Shown here piece by piece: positions 11,367 through 21,336 of a stretch of 64,000 nt of DNA (within the stretch, counting starts at the first letter, position 1; each line of letters begins with the position of its first letter). Where the stretch lies: NCBI RefSeq assembly GCF_042186555.1, contig NC_133327.1, forward strand, positions 54,310,408 to 54,374,407, in the 5' to 3' direction. The DNA is from Aquarana catesbeiana. Lineage: Eukaryota; Chordata; Amphibia; Anura; Ranidae. The notes beneath the pieces were generated by a model. The model was not told the DNA's origin. It made no database searches and saw only the letters and a list, made by a program, of their open reading frames with translations. The translations under genes and the position numbers were made by a program.

Positions 11367-11799
11367 TACAGTATCTCACAAAAGTGAGTACACCCTTCAC
11401 ATTTTTGTAAATATTTTATTATATCTTTTCATGTGACAACACTGAAGAAATTACACTTTGTAAATTAGTGAGTGTACAGCTTGTATAACAGTGTAAATTT
11501 GCTGTTCCTTCAAAATAACTCAACACACAGCCATTAATGTCTAAATCGCTGTCAACAAAAGTGAGTAAACCCCTATGTGAAAATGTCCAAACTGGGCCCA
11601 AAGTGTCAATATTTTGTGTGGCCACCATTATTTTCCAGCACTGCTATAACCCTCTTGTGCATGGAGTTCACCAGAGCTTCACAGGTTGCCACTGGAGCCC
11701 TCTTCCACTCCTCCATGACCACATCACAGAGCTGGTGAATGTTAGAGACCTTGCGCTCCTCCACCTTCCATTTGAAGATGCCCCTCAGATGCTCAATAG

Positions 11800-12809
11800 C
11801 AGTGGCTGTGCGTCTATTAAGGGTGCATGGGCACCGCCCCCTCTCTCCAGCCACCACTCTCTATGACTAATGGACAGATTCATGCATTGCATGAATCTAT
11901 TCATGACCGCCACTGCCACCCCATATTCAGGTGTCCGGCCCCTTTTCAGATGCTGGGTGCCTGAATTACAGCAGCGGGGGTGTATTTTTGAAGCACCTGA
12001 TTAGAGCCATAGGCTCTAATAGGTTTCAAAAAAGGTGGACTTGTGGCGCAAAACATTGCGTTCGCAGTCCACCCAGGTGTGTTAGGAAAGTGAATGAATA
12101 TTCGCTTTTCTAACACTGAACCGCCTCTCTGCCAATCAGGTAGCGTGGGTCTGATACCCGTCACCTGATTATCTGAAAGGACAGGCGCTGCGATTGGACG
12201 CCAATCAGGAGGAGGGGAGGAGATGCATGGAGGACACAGCTCACTGCTGCAAGGTCCTACAGCTCGCTGCTGTCACCCACTGTCACCGAGATAGGGTAAG
12301 TGTCGGGCAGACGGCGAGAGGGCGGGGTCACAGTGGCGGCATTTGATGGGCAAGTGGCAGCATTTAATGGGGCACAGTGGCCGCAATTGATGGGCACAGT
12401 TGCAGCATTTGATGGGGCACAGTGTCTGCATTTGATGGGCACGGTGACAGCATTTGATGGGCACAGTGGCTGCATTTGATGGGCACAGTGGTTGCATTTG
12501 ATGGCGCAGTGGCTGCATTTGATGGCGCAGTGGCTGCATTTGATAGGCACAGTGGCTGCGTTTGATGGGCACAGTGGCTGCGTTTGATGGCACAGTGGCA
12601 GCATTTGATGGCACAGTGGCTGCGTTTGATGGGCACAGTGACTACGTTTGATGGGCACAGTGGCTGCGTTTGATGAGCACAGTGGCTGCAATTGATGGGC
12701 ACAGTGGCTACATTTGATGGGCACAGTGAGGCTGCAATTGATGTTTTTTTTTCAGAATTTTTCAGTTTGTTTGCGCCCCCCAAAAAATTTTGAGCAACAA
12801 ACGCCACTG
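11800..12809. mobile_element. Non-autonomous hAT element (1,010 bp) nested in the Tc1 transposase
   Basis: Flanked by perfect 8-bp direct repeats CTCAATAG (11792-11799 and 12810-12817), the target length of hAT elements. The ends are inverted: CAGTGGC on the left, GCCACTG on the right. There is no transposase; the interior carries a minisatellite (12318-12745). Removing the element and one target copy restores the Tc1 reading order. Confidence 0.92.
12318..12745. repeat. Minisatellite inside the hAT MITE
   Basis: About 18-20 imperfect copies of a 20-24 bp unit of the form GGGCACAGTGGCTGCATTTGAT. The open frames through it (proteins rich in IKCSHCAHQ-type repeats) are a by-product of the repeat and not genes. 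Confidence 0.95.
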
Positions 12810-14044
12810 CTCAATAGGATTTAGGTCTGGAGACATGCTTGGCCAGTCCATCACCTTTACTCTCAGCTTCTTTAGCAAGGCAATGGTCGTCTTGGAGTTG
12901 TGTTTGGGGTAATTATCATGTTGGAATACTGCCCTGAGGCTCATTCTCCGAAGGGCGGGGATCATGCTCTGCTTCAGTATGTCACAGTACATGTTGGCAT
13001 TCGTAGTTCCCTCAATGAACTGTAGCTCCCCAGTGATGGCAGCACTCATGCAGCCCCAGACCATGACACTACCACCACCATGCTTGATTGTAAGGCAAGA
13101 CACACTAGTCTTTGTACTCCTCACCTGGTTGCCGCCACACACACTTGACCCCATCTGAACCAAATAAGTTTATCTTGGTCTCATCAGACCACAGGACATG
13201 GTTCCAGTAATCCATGTCCTTAGTCTGCTTGTCTACAACAAACTGTCTGTGGGCTTTCTTGTGCATCATCTTTAGAAGAGGCTTCCTTCTGGGACGACAG
13301 CCATGCAGACCAATTTGATGCAGTGTGCGGCATATGGTCTGAGCACTGACATGCTGACCCCTACCCCTTCAACCTCTGCAGCAATGCTGACAGCACTCAT
13401 ATGTCTATTTCCCAAAGACAACCTCTGCATATGATGCTGCGCATATGCACTCAACTTCTTTGGTGGACCATGGCGAGGCCTGTTCTGAGTGGAACCTGTC
13501 CTGTTAAACCACTGTATGGTCTTGGCCACCATGCTGCAGCTCAGTTTCAGGGTCTTGGCAATCTTCTTATAGCCTAGGCAATATTTATGTAGAGCAATAA
13601 TTCTTTTTTTCAGATCTTTTTTTCAGAGTTCTTTGCCATGAGGTGCCATGTTGAACTTCCAGTGACCAGTATGAGATAGTGAGCGTGATAACACCAAATT
13701 TAACATACCTGCTCCCCATTCACACCTGAGACCTTGTAACACTAATAAGTCACATGACAACCAGGGAGGGAAAATGGCTAATTGGGACCAATTTGGACAT
13801 TTTCACTCAGGGGTGTACTCACTTTTGTTGCTAGCGGTTTAGTCATTAATGGCTGTCTGTTGAGTTATTTTGAGGGGACCGGAAATTTACACTGTTATAC
13901 AGGCGGTACACTTACTACTTTACATTGTAGCAAAGTGTAATTTCTTCAGTGTTGTCACATGAAAAGATATAATAAAATATTTACAAAAATGTGAGGGGTG
14001 TACTCACTTTTGTGAGATATTGTATATATTTTTTTTTTCCTTAC

Positions 14045-14207
14045 CATAGCCTTCTGTGAGCCGCTTTGTTACTGGTAAGGATCCACGAGCACCGAATTGA
14101 TGAGAATAATTAACCAGGGCCTCTTTAATAACTGCATATCCAGAAAGTACAACTACTGGTCTAGGACCCAACCAGACAGTGAAGATAGGTCCATACTGCT
14201 TAGTTAA
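14045..14207 (-). CDS. Cytochrome P450 family 2-like, exon 2
   Basis: Host exon encoding LTKQYGPIFTVWLGPRPVVV followed by LSGYAVIKEALVNYSHQFG and RGSLPVTKRLTEGYG, the beta-1 / helix B region of CYP2 P450s (YGP-x-FTV, VKEAL, F-x-x-RG). It is exactly 163 bp, the length of exon 2 in vertebrate CYP2 genes. The acceptor is TTCTCTTTTACAG and the donor GTAAGG at 14039-14044. The downstream phase-1 junction joins exon 3 in frame (a glycine codon split G|GT). The Tc1 element ends at 14022, leaving only 22 bp of native intron next to the donor. No damage is seen in the exon, so the gene may be functional if the remaining exons exist outside the window. Confidence 0.93.
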
Positions 14208-14724
14208 CTGTAAAAGAGAACACATAAAATAATTTGCTCATATTTTTCATAATTTTTTGCATCTCAGTGCTGCTAATTTCCTCCAATCTCTTTCTCTCAC
14301 TTTTTGCCTACATGTACTTTCTCCTCCAAGCATCTGATACATGTCACTCCTTTGGACTGGCTTCCTAGGAGTATCTTCTCCAACTGTTCAGGATTGTCCC
14401 AGTATTTGAGAAGAATCATTGTCTTCTGGGTCAAATACATGTCCCACCATAGAAATGAATAGATGGTCTTGGAAGAAAGTTGTTATATCTGCTATGAAAA
14501 TGAGTATTCAGCCACTGAATAATCTTTGGCCTACAGCTTGGCTGAGCAACTGCCTATTTATTTCTATGGTGACAGATGTCTTGTTTGAGCACCAGGGGAT
14601 TTTTCTTCCTACTGACCACAGAATGCAGGGCATTTTTTCATTCCACTGACCACCAACACTGGGGGATACCAGAAATGTTTTCCTGACTATTGCACTATAT
14701 TTGTTATGTTTTATCTTAAGTGTC
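14208..14724. other. No gene recognised (P450 intron 1 side)
   Basis: Unclassified sequence; P450 exon 1 was not recognised here. A block around 14530-14660 with repeated 'ccactgaccacc'-type words may be an old interspersed repeat. Confidence 0.4.
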
Positions 14725-14808
14725 CTAAATGTATCTTATAATAGAAAATCTATAAGAACATATATGATCTATGACCAATCTATGCAAACATCTATGATCT
14801 ATAACATA

Positions 14809-16792
14809 GTTACATAGTTACATAGTTACATAGTAGGTGAGGTTGAAAAAAGACACAAGTCCATCAAGTCCAACCTATGTGTGTGATTATGTGTCAGTAT
14901 TACATTATATATCTCTGTATGTTGCGGTCATTCAGGTGCTTATCTAATAGTTTCTTGAAGCTATCAATGCTCCCCGCTGAGACCACCGCCTGCGGAAGGG
15001 AATTCCACATCCTTGCCGCTCTTACAGTAAAGAACCCTCTAGGTAGTTTAAGGTTACACCTCTTTTCTTCTAATTTTAATGAGTGGCCGCGAGTCTTGTT
15101 AAACTCTCTTCTGCGAAAAAGTTTTATTTCTATTGTAGGGTCACCAGTATGGTATTTGTATATTGAAATCATATCCCCTCTCAAGCGTCTCGTCTCCAGA
15201 GAGAATAAGTTCAGTGCTCGCAACCTTTCCTCATAACTAATATCCTCCAGACCCTTTATTAGCTTTGTTGCCCTTCTTTGTACTCGCTCCATTTCCAGTA
15301 CGTCCTTCCTGAGGACTGGTGCCCAGAACTGGACAGCATACTCCAGGTGCGGCCGGACCAGAGTCTTGTAGAGTGGGAGAATTATCGTTTTATCTCTGGA
15401 CTCGATCCCTTTTTAATGCATGCCAATATTCTGTTTGCTTTGTTAGCAGCAGCTTGGCATTGCATGCCAATGCTGAGCCTATCATCTACTAGGACCCCCA
15501 GGTCCTTTTCCATCCTAGATTCCCCCAGAGGTTCTCCCCCCAGTGTATAGATTGCATTCATATTTTTGCCACCCAAATGCATTATTTTACATTTTTCTAC
15601 ATTGAACCTCATTTTCCATGTAGTCGCCCACTCCATTAATTTGTTCAGATCTTTTTGCAAGGTTTCCACATCCTGCGGAGAAGTTATTGCCCTGCTTAGC
15701 TTAGTATCGTCTGCAAATACAGAGATTGAACTGTTTATCCCATCCTCCAGGTCATTTATGAACAAATTAAATAGGATTGGTCCCAGCACAGAACCCTGGG
15801 GAACCCCACTACCCACCCCTGACCATTATGAGTACTCCCCATTTATCACCACCCTCTGAACTCACCCTTGTAGCCAGTTTTCAATCCGTGTACTCACCCT
15901 ATGGTCCATGCCAACGGACCTTATTTTGTACAGTAAACATTTATGGGGAACTGTGTCAAATTCTTTTGCAAAATCCAGATACACCACGTCTAAGGGCCTT
16001 CCTTTATCTAGATGGCAACTCACCTCCTCATAGAAGGTTAGTAGATTGGTTTGGCAAGAACGATTCTTCATGAATCCATGCTGATTACTGCTAATGATAC
16101 CGTTCTTATTACTAAAATCTTGTATATAGTCCCTTATCATCCCCTCCAAGAGTTTACATACTATTGATGTTAGGCTAACTGGTCTGTAATTCCCAGGGAT
16201 GTATTTTGGGCCCTTTTTAAATATTGGTGCTACATTGGCTTTTCTCCAAGCAGCTGGTACCAGTCCAGTCAGTAGACTGTAAAAATTAGGAACAACGGTC
16301 TGGCAATCACTTGACTGAGTTCCCTAAGTACCCTCAGATGCAAGCCATCTGGTCCCGGTGATTTATTAATGTTAAGTTTCTCAAGTCTAATTTTAATTCT
16401 GTCCTCTGTTAACCATGGAGGTGCTTCCTGTGTTGTGTCATGAGGATAAACACTGCAATTTTGGTTACTGAAGCCCCCCGATTCACTTGTGAAGACTGAG
16501 GAGAAGAATAAATTCAATGCCTTCGCCATCTCCCCATCCTTTGTAACCAGATGTCCTTCCTCATTCTTTATGGGGCCAATATGGTCTGTCCTCCCTTTTT
16601 TACTGTTTACATACTTAAAGAATTTCTTGGGATTTTTTTTGCTCTCCTCCGCTATGTGTCTTTCATGTTCTATCTTAGCCGTCCTAATTGCACCCTTACA
16701 TTTCTTGTTGCATTATTTATAATGTCTGAATGCTGATGATGATCCCTCAACCTTGTATTTTTTGAAGGCCTTCTCCTTTGCTTTTATATGCA
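14809..16792 (-). mobile_element. CR1 LINE, 5'-truncated
   Basis: The 3' end is at the low coordinate and consists of four TATGTAAC-type 8-bp repeats (here read as TTACATAG), the microsatellite tail of CR1-group LINEs, preceded by a 3' UTR and by reverse-transcriptase coding sequence. The same tail ends the second CR1 at 33840. The 5' truncation point is inside ORF2 near 16790. Confidence 0.9.
14900..16790 (-). pseudogene. CR1 ORF2 reverse transcriptase fragment, broken
   Basis: On the minus strand: KSPGPDGLHLRVL (about 16350), NQHGFMKNRSCQTNLL (about 16080), LDFAKEFDTVPHKCLL (catalytic first Asp, about 15960), a VPQGSVLGPILFNLFINDL box (about 15800), FADDTKLS (catalytic Asp pair, about 15710) and the C-terminal domain of the MERVQRRATKLIKGL type (about 15290). 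These are the RT blocks of CR1 elements in the correct order. They are distributed over at least four frames, so it is nonfunctional. The endonuclease and ORF1 are missing. Confidence 0.92.
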
Positions 16793-17120
16793 TTTAGTCA
16801 TACAATTTCTAGTGACATAATTCATATGTATGCAAAACATTAAAGTGCAATGTGCTTGTGAAAAAAACACATATACGATGAAGAAAAATTGTGAACAATA
16901 AAGTCCATAAATAAGTGACAAAAAAATGTTTGTGTATAAAGTGCGTAAACAAAAAAACATTTTTTTCAATTTCAATCAAAAATGTAAAAAATGGTGAAAT
17001 GTAAAAAATGGTGAAAAATATAAAGATATTTTTCAAACAGTAACAGTAACAATAACAGACAATAACACCCAAAAGTGATCCTCCACCAGCCGCACCAAAC
17101 TGACTCACCAGATCCAATAG

Positions 17121-17155
17121 CTGGGAGGACGTTGTATGATGAAACGCGTAGGTCG
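17121..17155 (+). other. Hammerhead-like motif, degenerate
   Basis: CTGGGAGGACGTTG...GATGAAACGCGTAGG follows the layout box 1, short stem, GAAACGCG. Box 1 departs from CUGANGA. It lies in the spacer of the fold-back element. Confidence 0.3.
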
Positions 17156-17865
17156 GGGTCAGGACGCTGACGCCAACACGCTGTCCATGATCGTGCTTGC
17201 AGCTCGCATATGAACTAAAGCGGCTGGAGACGATTAGGATACATATCTATGTCAAAAATCCCTAGTGTCTTGTCTAACACTTGAAAAGTGTGAGTGTAAC
17301 TTTTAATGTTTTAAATAAATCTTTTTATAAATAGTATCACACTATTGGAGCTTCCTTCTTCCTTCCCTTATATATATGTATATCATGGTATGATTCACTC
17401 AAGAGGACCTGGTGCACTTGCCAACGAATACCTCTGACTCAAGCATTTATTGCAAAAAGGGCGCAGCTGCTGGTTTATAATCTGACCAGGTATTGGATCT
17501 GGTGAGTCAGTTTGGTGCGGCTGGTGGAGGATCACTTTTGGGTGTTATTGTCTCAGTTTTTGATCAGCATACAAGTTTCACTACATGATATTGATGTGGA
17601 TTGTTGTTCGAATAATCATCTTTATATATTTCACCATTTTTTAAATTTTTTAATGAAATGTAAAAAAAATTTTTTTTTTGTATACATAAAAAGTTGTATA
17701 TGTGTTTTTTTCACAAGCACGTTGCACTTTAATGTTTTGCATACATATGAATTATGTCACTAGAAAGTGTATGACTAATTGGTTATAGATCATAAATGTT
17801 TGCATAGATTGGTCATAGATCATATATGTTCTTATAGATTTTCTATTATAAGATATATTTAGGGC

Positions 17866-18179
17866 ATTTTTAGTTAGATCTGTGCTGTTTCACCATAATT
17901 GTTTTTCAACACTAGTTTTTTAGTTCTGCCATTAATCAGAGCAGCTGCAAGCCACAGATTGTCAATCATTACAAATTCCGAACTTTAGTCTTTGGCGCTG
18001 TATTGCATTTTCTTTTTGTTTATGTTTTATCTGAAATAGACTTGACCCTTGTTACCTACTGTATATTCTGTGTTGTATGTTTCACTGACCTGACACCTGC
18101 GCTTTTTATTCTGTGTTGTACTCCTGTTCTCTGTATGCTATAATGTATGCTATGTGGACCTGACCCCTGTGTTCTATCT
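17866..18179. other. No gene recognised
   Basis: Unclassified AT-rich sequence leading into the minisatellite. Confidence 0.4.
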
Positions 18180-18374
18180 CCTTGCCATCTCCTGTAGTAT
18201 GTCTGCAGTCTCTTACAATCTTCTCTAATATATCTGCAGGTCTCTGACCATTTCCTGTGGTATGATCGTAGTCTCTGACCATCTATCTTGTAGTATGTCT
18301 AGAGTCTCTGATTATCTATTTTAGTAAGTTTGCAGTCTCTGATCATCTCATGTAGTATATTCACAGTCTCTAAC
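18180..18374. repeat. Minisatellite, ~33-35 bp unit
   Basis: About six imperfect copies around the words TAGTATGTCTGCAGTCTCTGA. One further partial copy resumes at 18705-18735 on the other side of the MITE. Confidence 0.8.
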
Positions 18375-18704
18375 CCATACCTCCCAACATTTTGAGATTT
18401 GCCCCCTGCCACACCCCCTTAAAGGGAGAATTTAACCCAACAAAAATTAATTACATTTACAATGGCTTTTTTTACCACTACTATTCCTTTATATGGACTT
18501 TTAAAATGTACAAATGCAGTAATTTAGAAATTGAATAAAAGGTTTAGCACTGGGAAACACTTTTTGAAAGATAAAAAGTGCTTTTTATATACAACTATAT
18601 AGATCAGACCAAAGTGAGGGACAAATGAGGAGGAAAGAGGGACAGAGGGACATTGCTCCAAATCAGGGACAGTCCCTCGAAATCAGGGACAGTTGGGAAC
18701 TATG
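18375..18704. mobile_element. MITE with CATACCTCCCAAC-type ends
   Basis: The left end CCATACCTCCCAAC and right end GTTGGGAACTATG are inverted. Both sides show TCTAAC (18369-18374, 18705-18710). The element interrupts the minisatellite, which confirms the borders. It has no coding capacity. The superfamily is uncertain. Confidence 0.75.
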
Positions 18705-19800
18705 TCTAACCATGTCCTCCAGTATGTCTGCAGTGACATCAGGCAAGTAATAGCTTACACATGGATTTGGAATCTCCACAATGTGACAGTGCTGCTGTTT
18801 GGTGACTGGCCCAGCGCTGTCATAGTGAATGAATTACAGGCTCATCAATACCTGGAAGTACTGGGCATTTTCTTCTCTGCTGGTAACTGAAAACAGCAGC
18901 GGGAAAGAAGGAAACATGCTGGAAAAAGGGGGCTAAATACAAACCTTTCACTTTGCGATGCATGGTCATAGAATAGACATACTTTAAAGTATGCTCCCCT
19001 TTTTAAAATTTGATGCTTGTAAACTACTCCTTGGTGTTGGGGCTGAGAAGAAAGGCAAAATAAATTCTGTTGTATCACAGACAATACTAGTAAGGCGGTA
19101 CCATAATACCATAGACGGTTCGAATCTCTTCAGCAGGAAGATTTGGACCGTGTATGGGTAGGCTGAATGTACCAAGTTGATCAATCGATAGATTTGGGTA
19201 CAACAAGTCTGTCAGATTTTAATTGTGATTATTGCTAGCAGCTGCTATAGCCGCTAGCATTTATCATTGTCTCGGCAGGAGGGATTCCCCTCAGCTCCGT
19301 CTGTGTTGATGGTGAATCGTGCAACCTGTGGTTTCAGGAAAGAAATTTGCACCATCTATGGCCTGCTTTACAGGAAAGGAAAACCCAATATTGACAGATG
19401 GAACTACAGCTACAATCTGTTGCCACTCACATCCTAGATTTACATAAGAAACTAGTGAGTGACTCCATTCAACAGACTCTACCTATAGTTTAAATTTTGC
19501 TTTTGCTAGGAATGATCCTCTAACTCTAAATAGAATTATGAAGTGTAACTACTGTAATTAAACAATGCCTACTGAAAATTACCTAGCCGAGTAAAACATT
19601 TAGCCAGGGAAAAGAAAGAAAACATATAAAAGGAAAGTAAGAATTAATTAACAATAGATAATAACAATTTCTATATAATGCAGTAGCAGAGGTAAGCTCA
19701 GCAGCTTGTTACTATTGGAGAGACTTTTATCAGAATCAACTAAAGAGTTTCCACTTATCCAGTTCCATTTTATCAACGATAATCCCTCTACACTCAAGTA
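18705..19800. other. No gene; old interspersed repeat fragment near 19165-19300
   Basis: The only recognisable piece is the block with GCTAGCAGCTGCTATAGCCGCTAGC-like inverted words (19232-19258), probably the inside of an old MITE. The rest is unclassified. Confidence 0.35.
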
Positions 19801-20400
19801 TATGGGTGCTTGGCTCTTTTACACATGTGTTTAGGACTCACCTTGGGATAGAACCGGTACAATGTGAAGCTCACTTGAAGAAGATTACCTATAAATGGCA
19901 ATGGAGTTGGTCCTGGAGGAAGTCGGAGCCGTGTCTTCTGTATTCTCCATACAGTGATAATGAAGTAGACCCAGGAAGACGACAGATTTGTCGAAACGGC
20001 GTAGGGAGGAGCGGCGTGCTGACGTCACCACCATACCACGCTGAACCCGGAAGAAACGGGCAGCAGCTGAAGCCGGCCGGCGCTACATGTTTTTATAAGC
20101 GATCTTTACTGCACAAATTGTAAGTGCTTTTCTTTTATAAATTAAAGTGGATTTTAACTGTATTACGCTATGGAGCATTTCTTTCCTATTTATCCATGGT
20201 CTGTGAGCGGATAAATCACGTTTGGATTGATTTCCTGGAGAGGTGGCTTCCGATCTGCGCACTGACAGAGACCCAGTGGCTGGGGGACACAGCCACATGT
20301 GTGCATGATCTCTGTGACAGGAGATCTTTGGATCTGGTAAGGGGCTTACCTTACTTGAGGTGGAGGATCTTCTCTCTATTTTAACATCACGCTCCCTACG
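19801..20400 (+). repeat. Penelope-like pseudo-LTR-type sequence (putative)
   Basis: Contains GTCGAAACGGCGTAGGGAGG at about 19990, followed by TGACGTCACC and a GC-rich stretch with CCGGAAGAAACGGG, then an AT-rich part. This order resembles the hammerhead-bearing pseudo-LTRs of amphibian Penelope-like elements. No RT is nearby, so the assignment is tentative. Confidence 0.35.
19971..20007 (+). other. Hammerhead-like motif, degenerate
   Basis: CCAGGAAGAC, a GACAGATTTGTC hairpin and GAAACGGCG. The hairpin fits stem II and GAAAC fits the second core box, but two bases of the first box are missing. Confidence 0.35.
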
Positions 20401-21202
20401 GAGATAATCTTTATATCACTTGAAGGAAGGGTGTCTTTCTCCCTCTATCCAACCATTTTCTACACCCACAAGACCTACAGTTCATTTCAATCTATGACTA
20501 AATGGACTCTACTTAATCGTTTTTGTTTACTGAATGTTCCACTCATTTTTTTTTGCATGCGATTCTTTTTTTTTTTTTTTGCATGCGATTTATGTGCATT
20601 TTTTTTTTTTTTTTTGTTATGAAACAATTCACTTGTGTTCATTCATAATTATGGTATTTTCAGTTAATATGATCATGTATTTGCACTAGCAGCGCAGCCT
20701 TTAAATTGTATAGCTAGTAAGGTGGAGGTTGTTTCACATCTAAGGTTGCAGCAGCATTTTACATTTCAATTTTTGGTTTGAGATATTTGTCTTTTCATCA
20801 CACACATGTGGGGATCATTTCCACTTATGGGATAGCGCAGTATTTTTTACGATATTACAATGAAGTAGAAGAGCAGCAATGAACAGAGAGATAGCGTGAG
20901 GACATCCATGTCTGACAACAAAACAGAACCACAGTGTATATTTATCCTATATCTTTGTCAATTATTAACATGTTGAAGAAAAGGATTATGTTACTGTGTA
21001 ACCCAATGTTTTCCAAAGCTCAGCTACCCCAAGTAGATCAGGATCCCGAGAACGGAGGGAGAGACAGGTTAGCTAGAGAGACGTTTTTTGGCAAATTTGG
21101 AAGATTCTCGGAAACCTAATCAAGAGTTGTGCCAAACTCCCTGGCAACGGGGATGGCTCTGACAAACACCCACTGCTAACTCTTAGAGAACTATTCTCAG
21201 CA
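20401..21202. other. No gene; poly-T tracts at 20567-20616
   Basis: Two runs of more than 12 T separated by GCATGCGATTTATGTGCA. The word GCATGCGATT occurs twice. Otherwise unclassified. Confidence 0.4.
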
Positions 21203-21336
21203 GTGGTAGGGACATTAGAGTGTAACCTCCTCTAGTGCAGTTACAAATATGACTGGCTCAGTGTTCCTAATGCAGCACTGTGGAATATTTCAGTGCTATA
21301 TAAATGTATAATAATGATAATAATGTTTGTGATGTG
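21203..21336 (+). repeat. Interspersed repeat with (TAA)n-like tail, copy 1
   Basis: GGGACATTAGAGTGTAA...CAGCACTGTGGAATAT...GTGCTATATAAATG followed by ATAATAATG triplets. This resembles an abundant frog LINE/SINE 3' tail. A second direct copy lies at 23722-23810, beyond the palindrome. Confidence 0.5.

Larger units (their letters stand above)
11606..13649 (-). pseudogene. Tc1 transposase, interrupted by hAT MITE and frameshifts
   Basis: A DD34E cut-and-paste transposase. The start is at ATG 13647-13649 (MAPHGKEL). The helix-turn-helix region follows (TGSTQNRPRHGPPKKL at about 13480). The first catalytic Asp is in LWSDETKINLF at about 13180, the second in FQHDNYPKHNSK and the Glu in SPDLNPIEQ. 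The coding sequence is cut just after this Glu by the MITE at 11800-12809, and the C-terminus (HLRGIFKWKVEERKV and onward) continues from 11799 down to the stop at 11606. An early stop follows codon 8, and frame changes lie between the N-terminal and catalytic parts. The catalytic triad is still legible, so decay is moderate. Confidence 0.9.
11369..14022 (-). mobile_element. Tc1/mariner transposon in P450 intron 2, split by a hAT MITE
   Basis: Bounded by TA dinucleotides at 11367-11368 and 14023-14024 and by long inverted repeats (about 11369-11594 and 13793-14022). Each inverted repeat holds two copies of a transposase-binding-type box resembling ACAAAAGTGAGTACACC: outer copies at 11378 and about 13997, inner copies at about 11555 and about 13815. 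This is the IR/DR arrangement known from Sleeping Beauty-type elements. The transposase is on the minus strand. Without the 1,010-bp insert at 11800-12809 and its duplicated target, the element would be about 1.64 kb, the normal size for this group. The right end is only 22 bp from the splice donor of P450 exon 2. Confidence 0.93.
14725..17865. mobile_element. Fold-back (palindromic) element split by a CR1 insertion
   Basis: Left arm 14725-14808 plus 16793-17120, right arm 17490-17865. The two arms are inverted copies: the right arm reads back through GTCACTAGAAAGTGTATGAC at 17756-17775 and the ATAGATCATA-rich block at 17783-17830, both found in reverse on the left. The left arm is interrupted exactly at 14808/16793 by a minus-strand CR1. 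The 370-bp spacer contains a GAAACGCGTAGG hammerhead-like motif. No target duplication was identified. Confidence 0.8.

Noticed and set aside
12257..12807. Cys/His-rich proteins on the minus strand resembling zinc fingers
   Set aside because: They are translations of the minisatellite in three frames; all three frames are open for the same reason.
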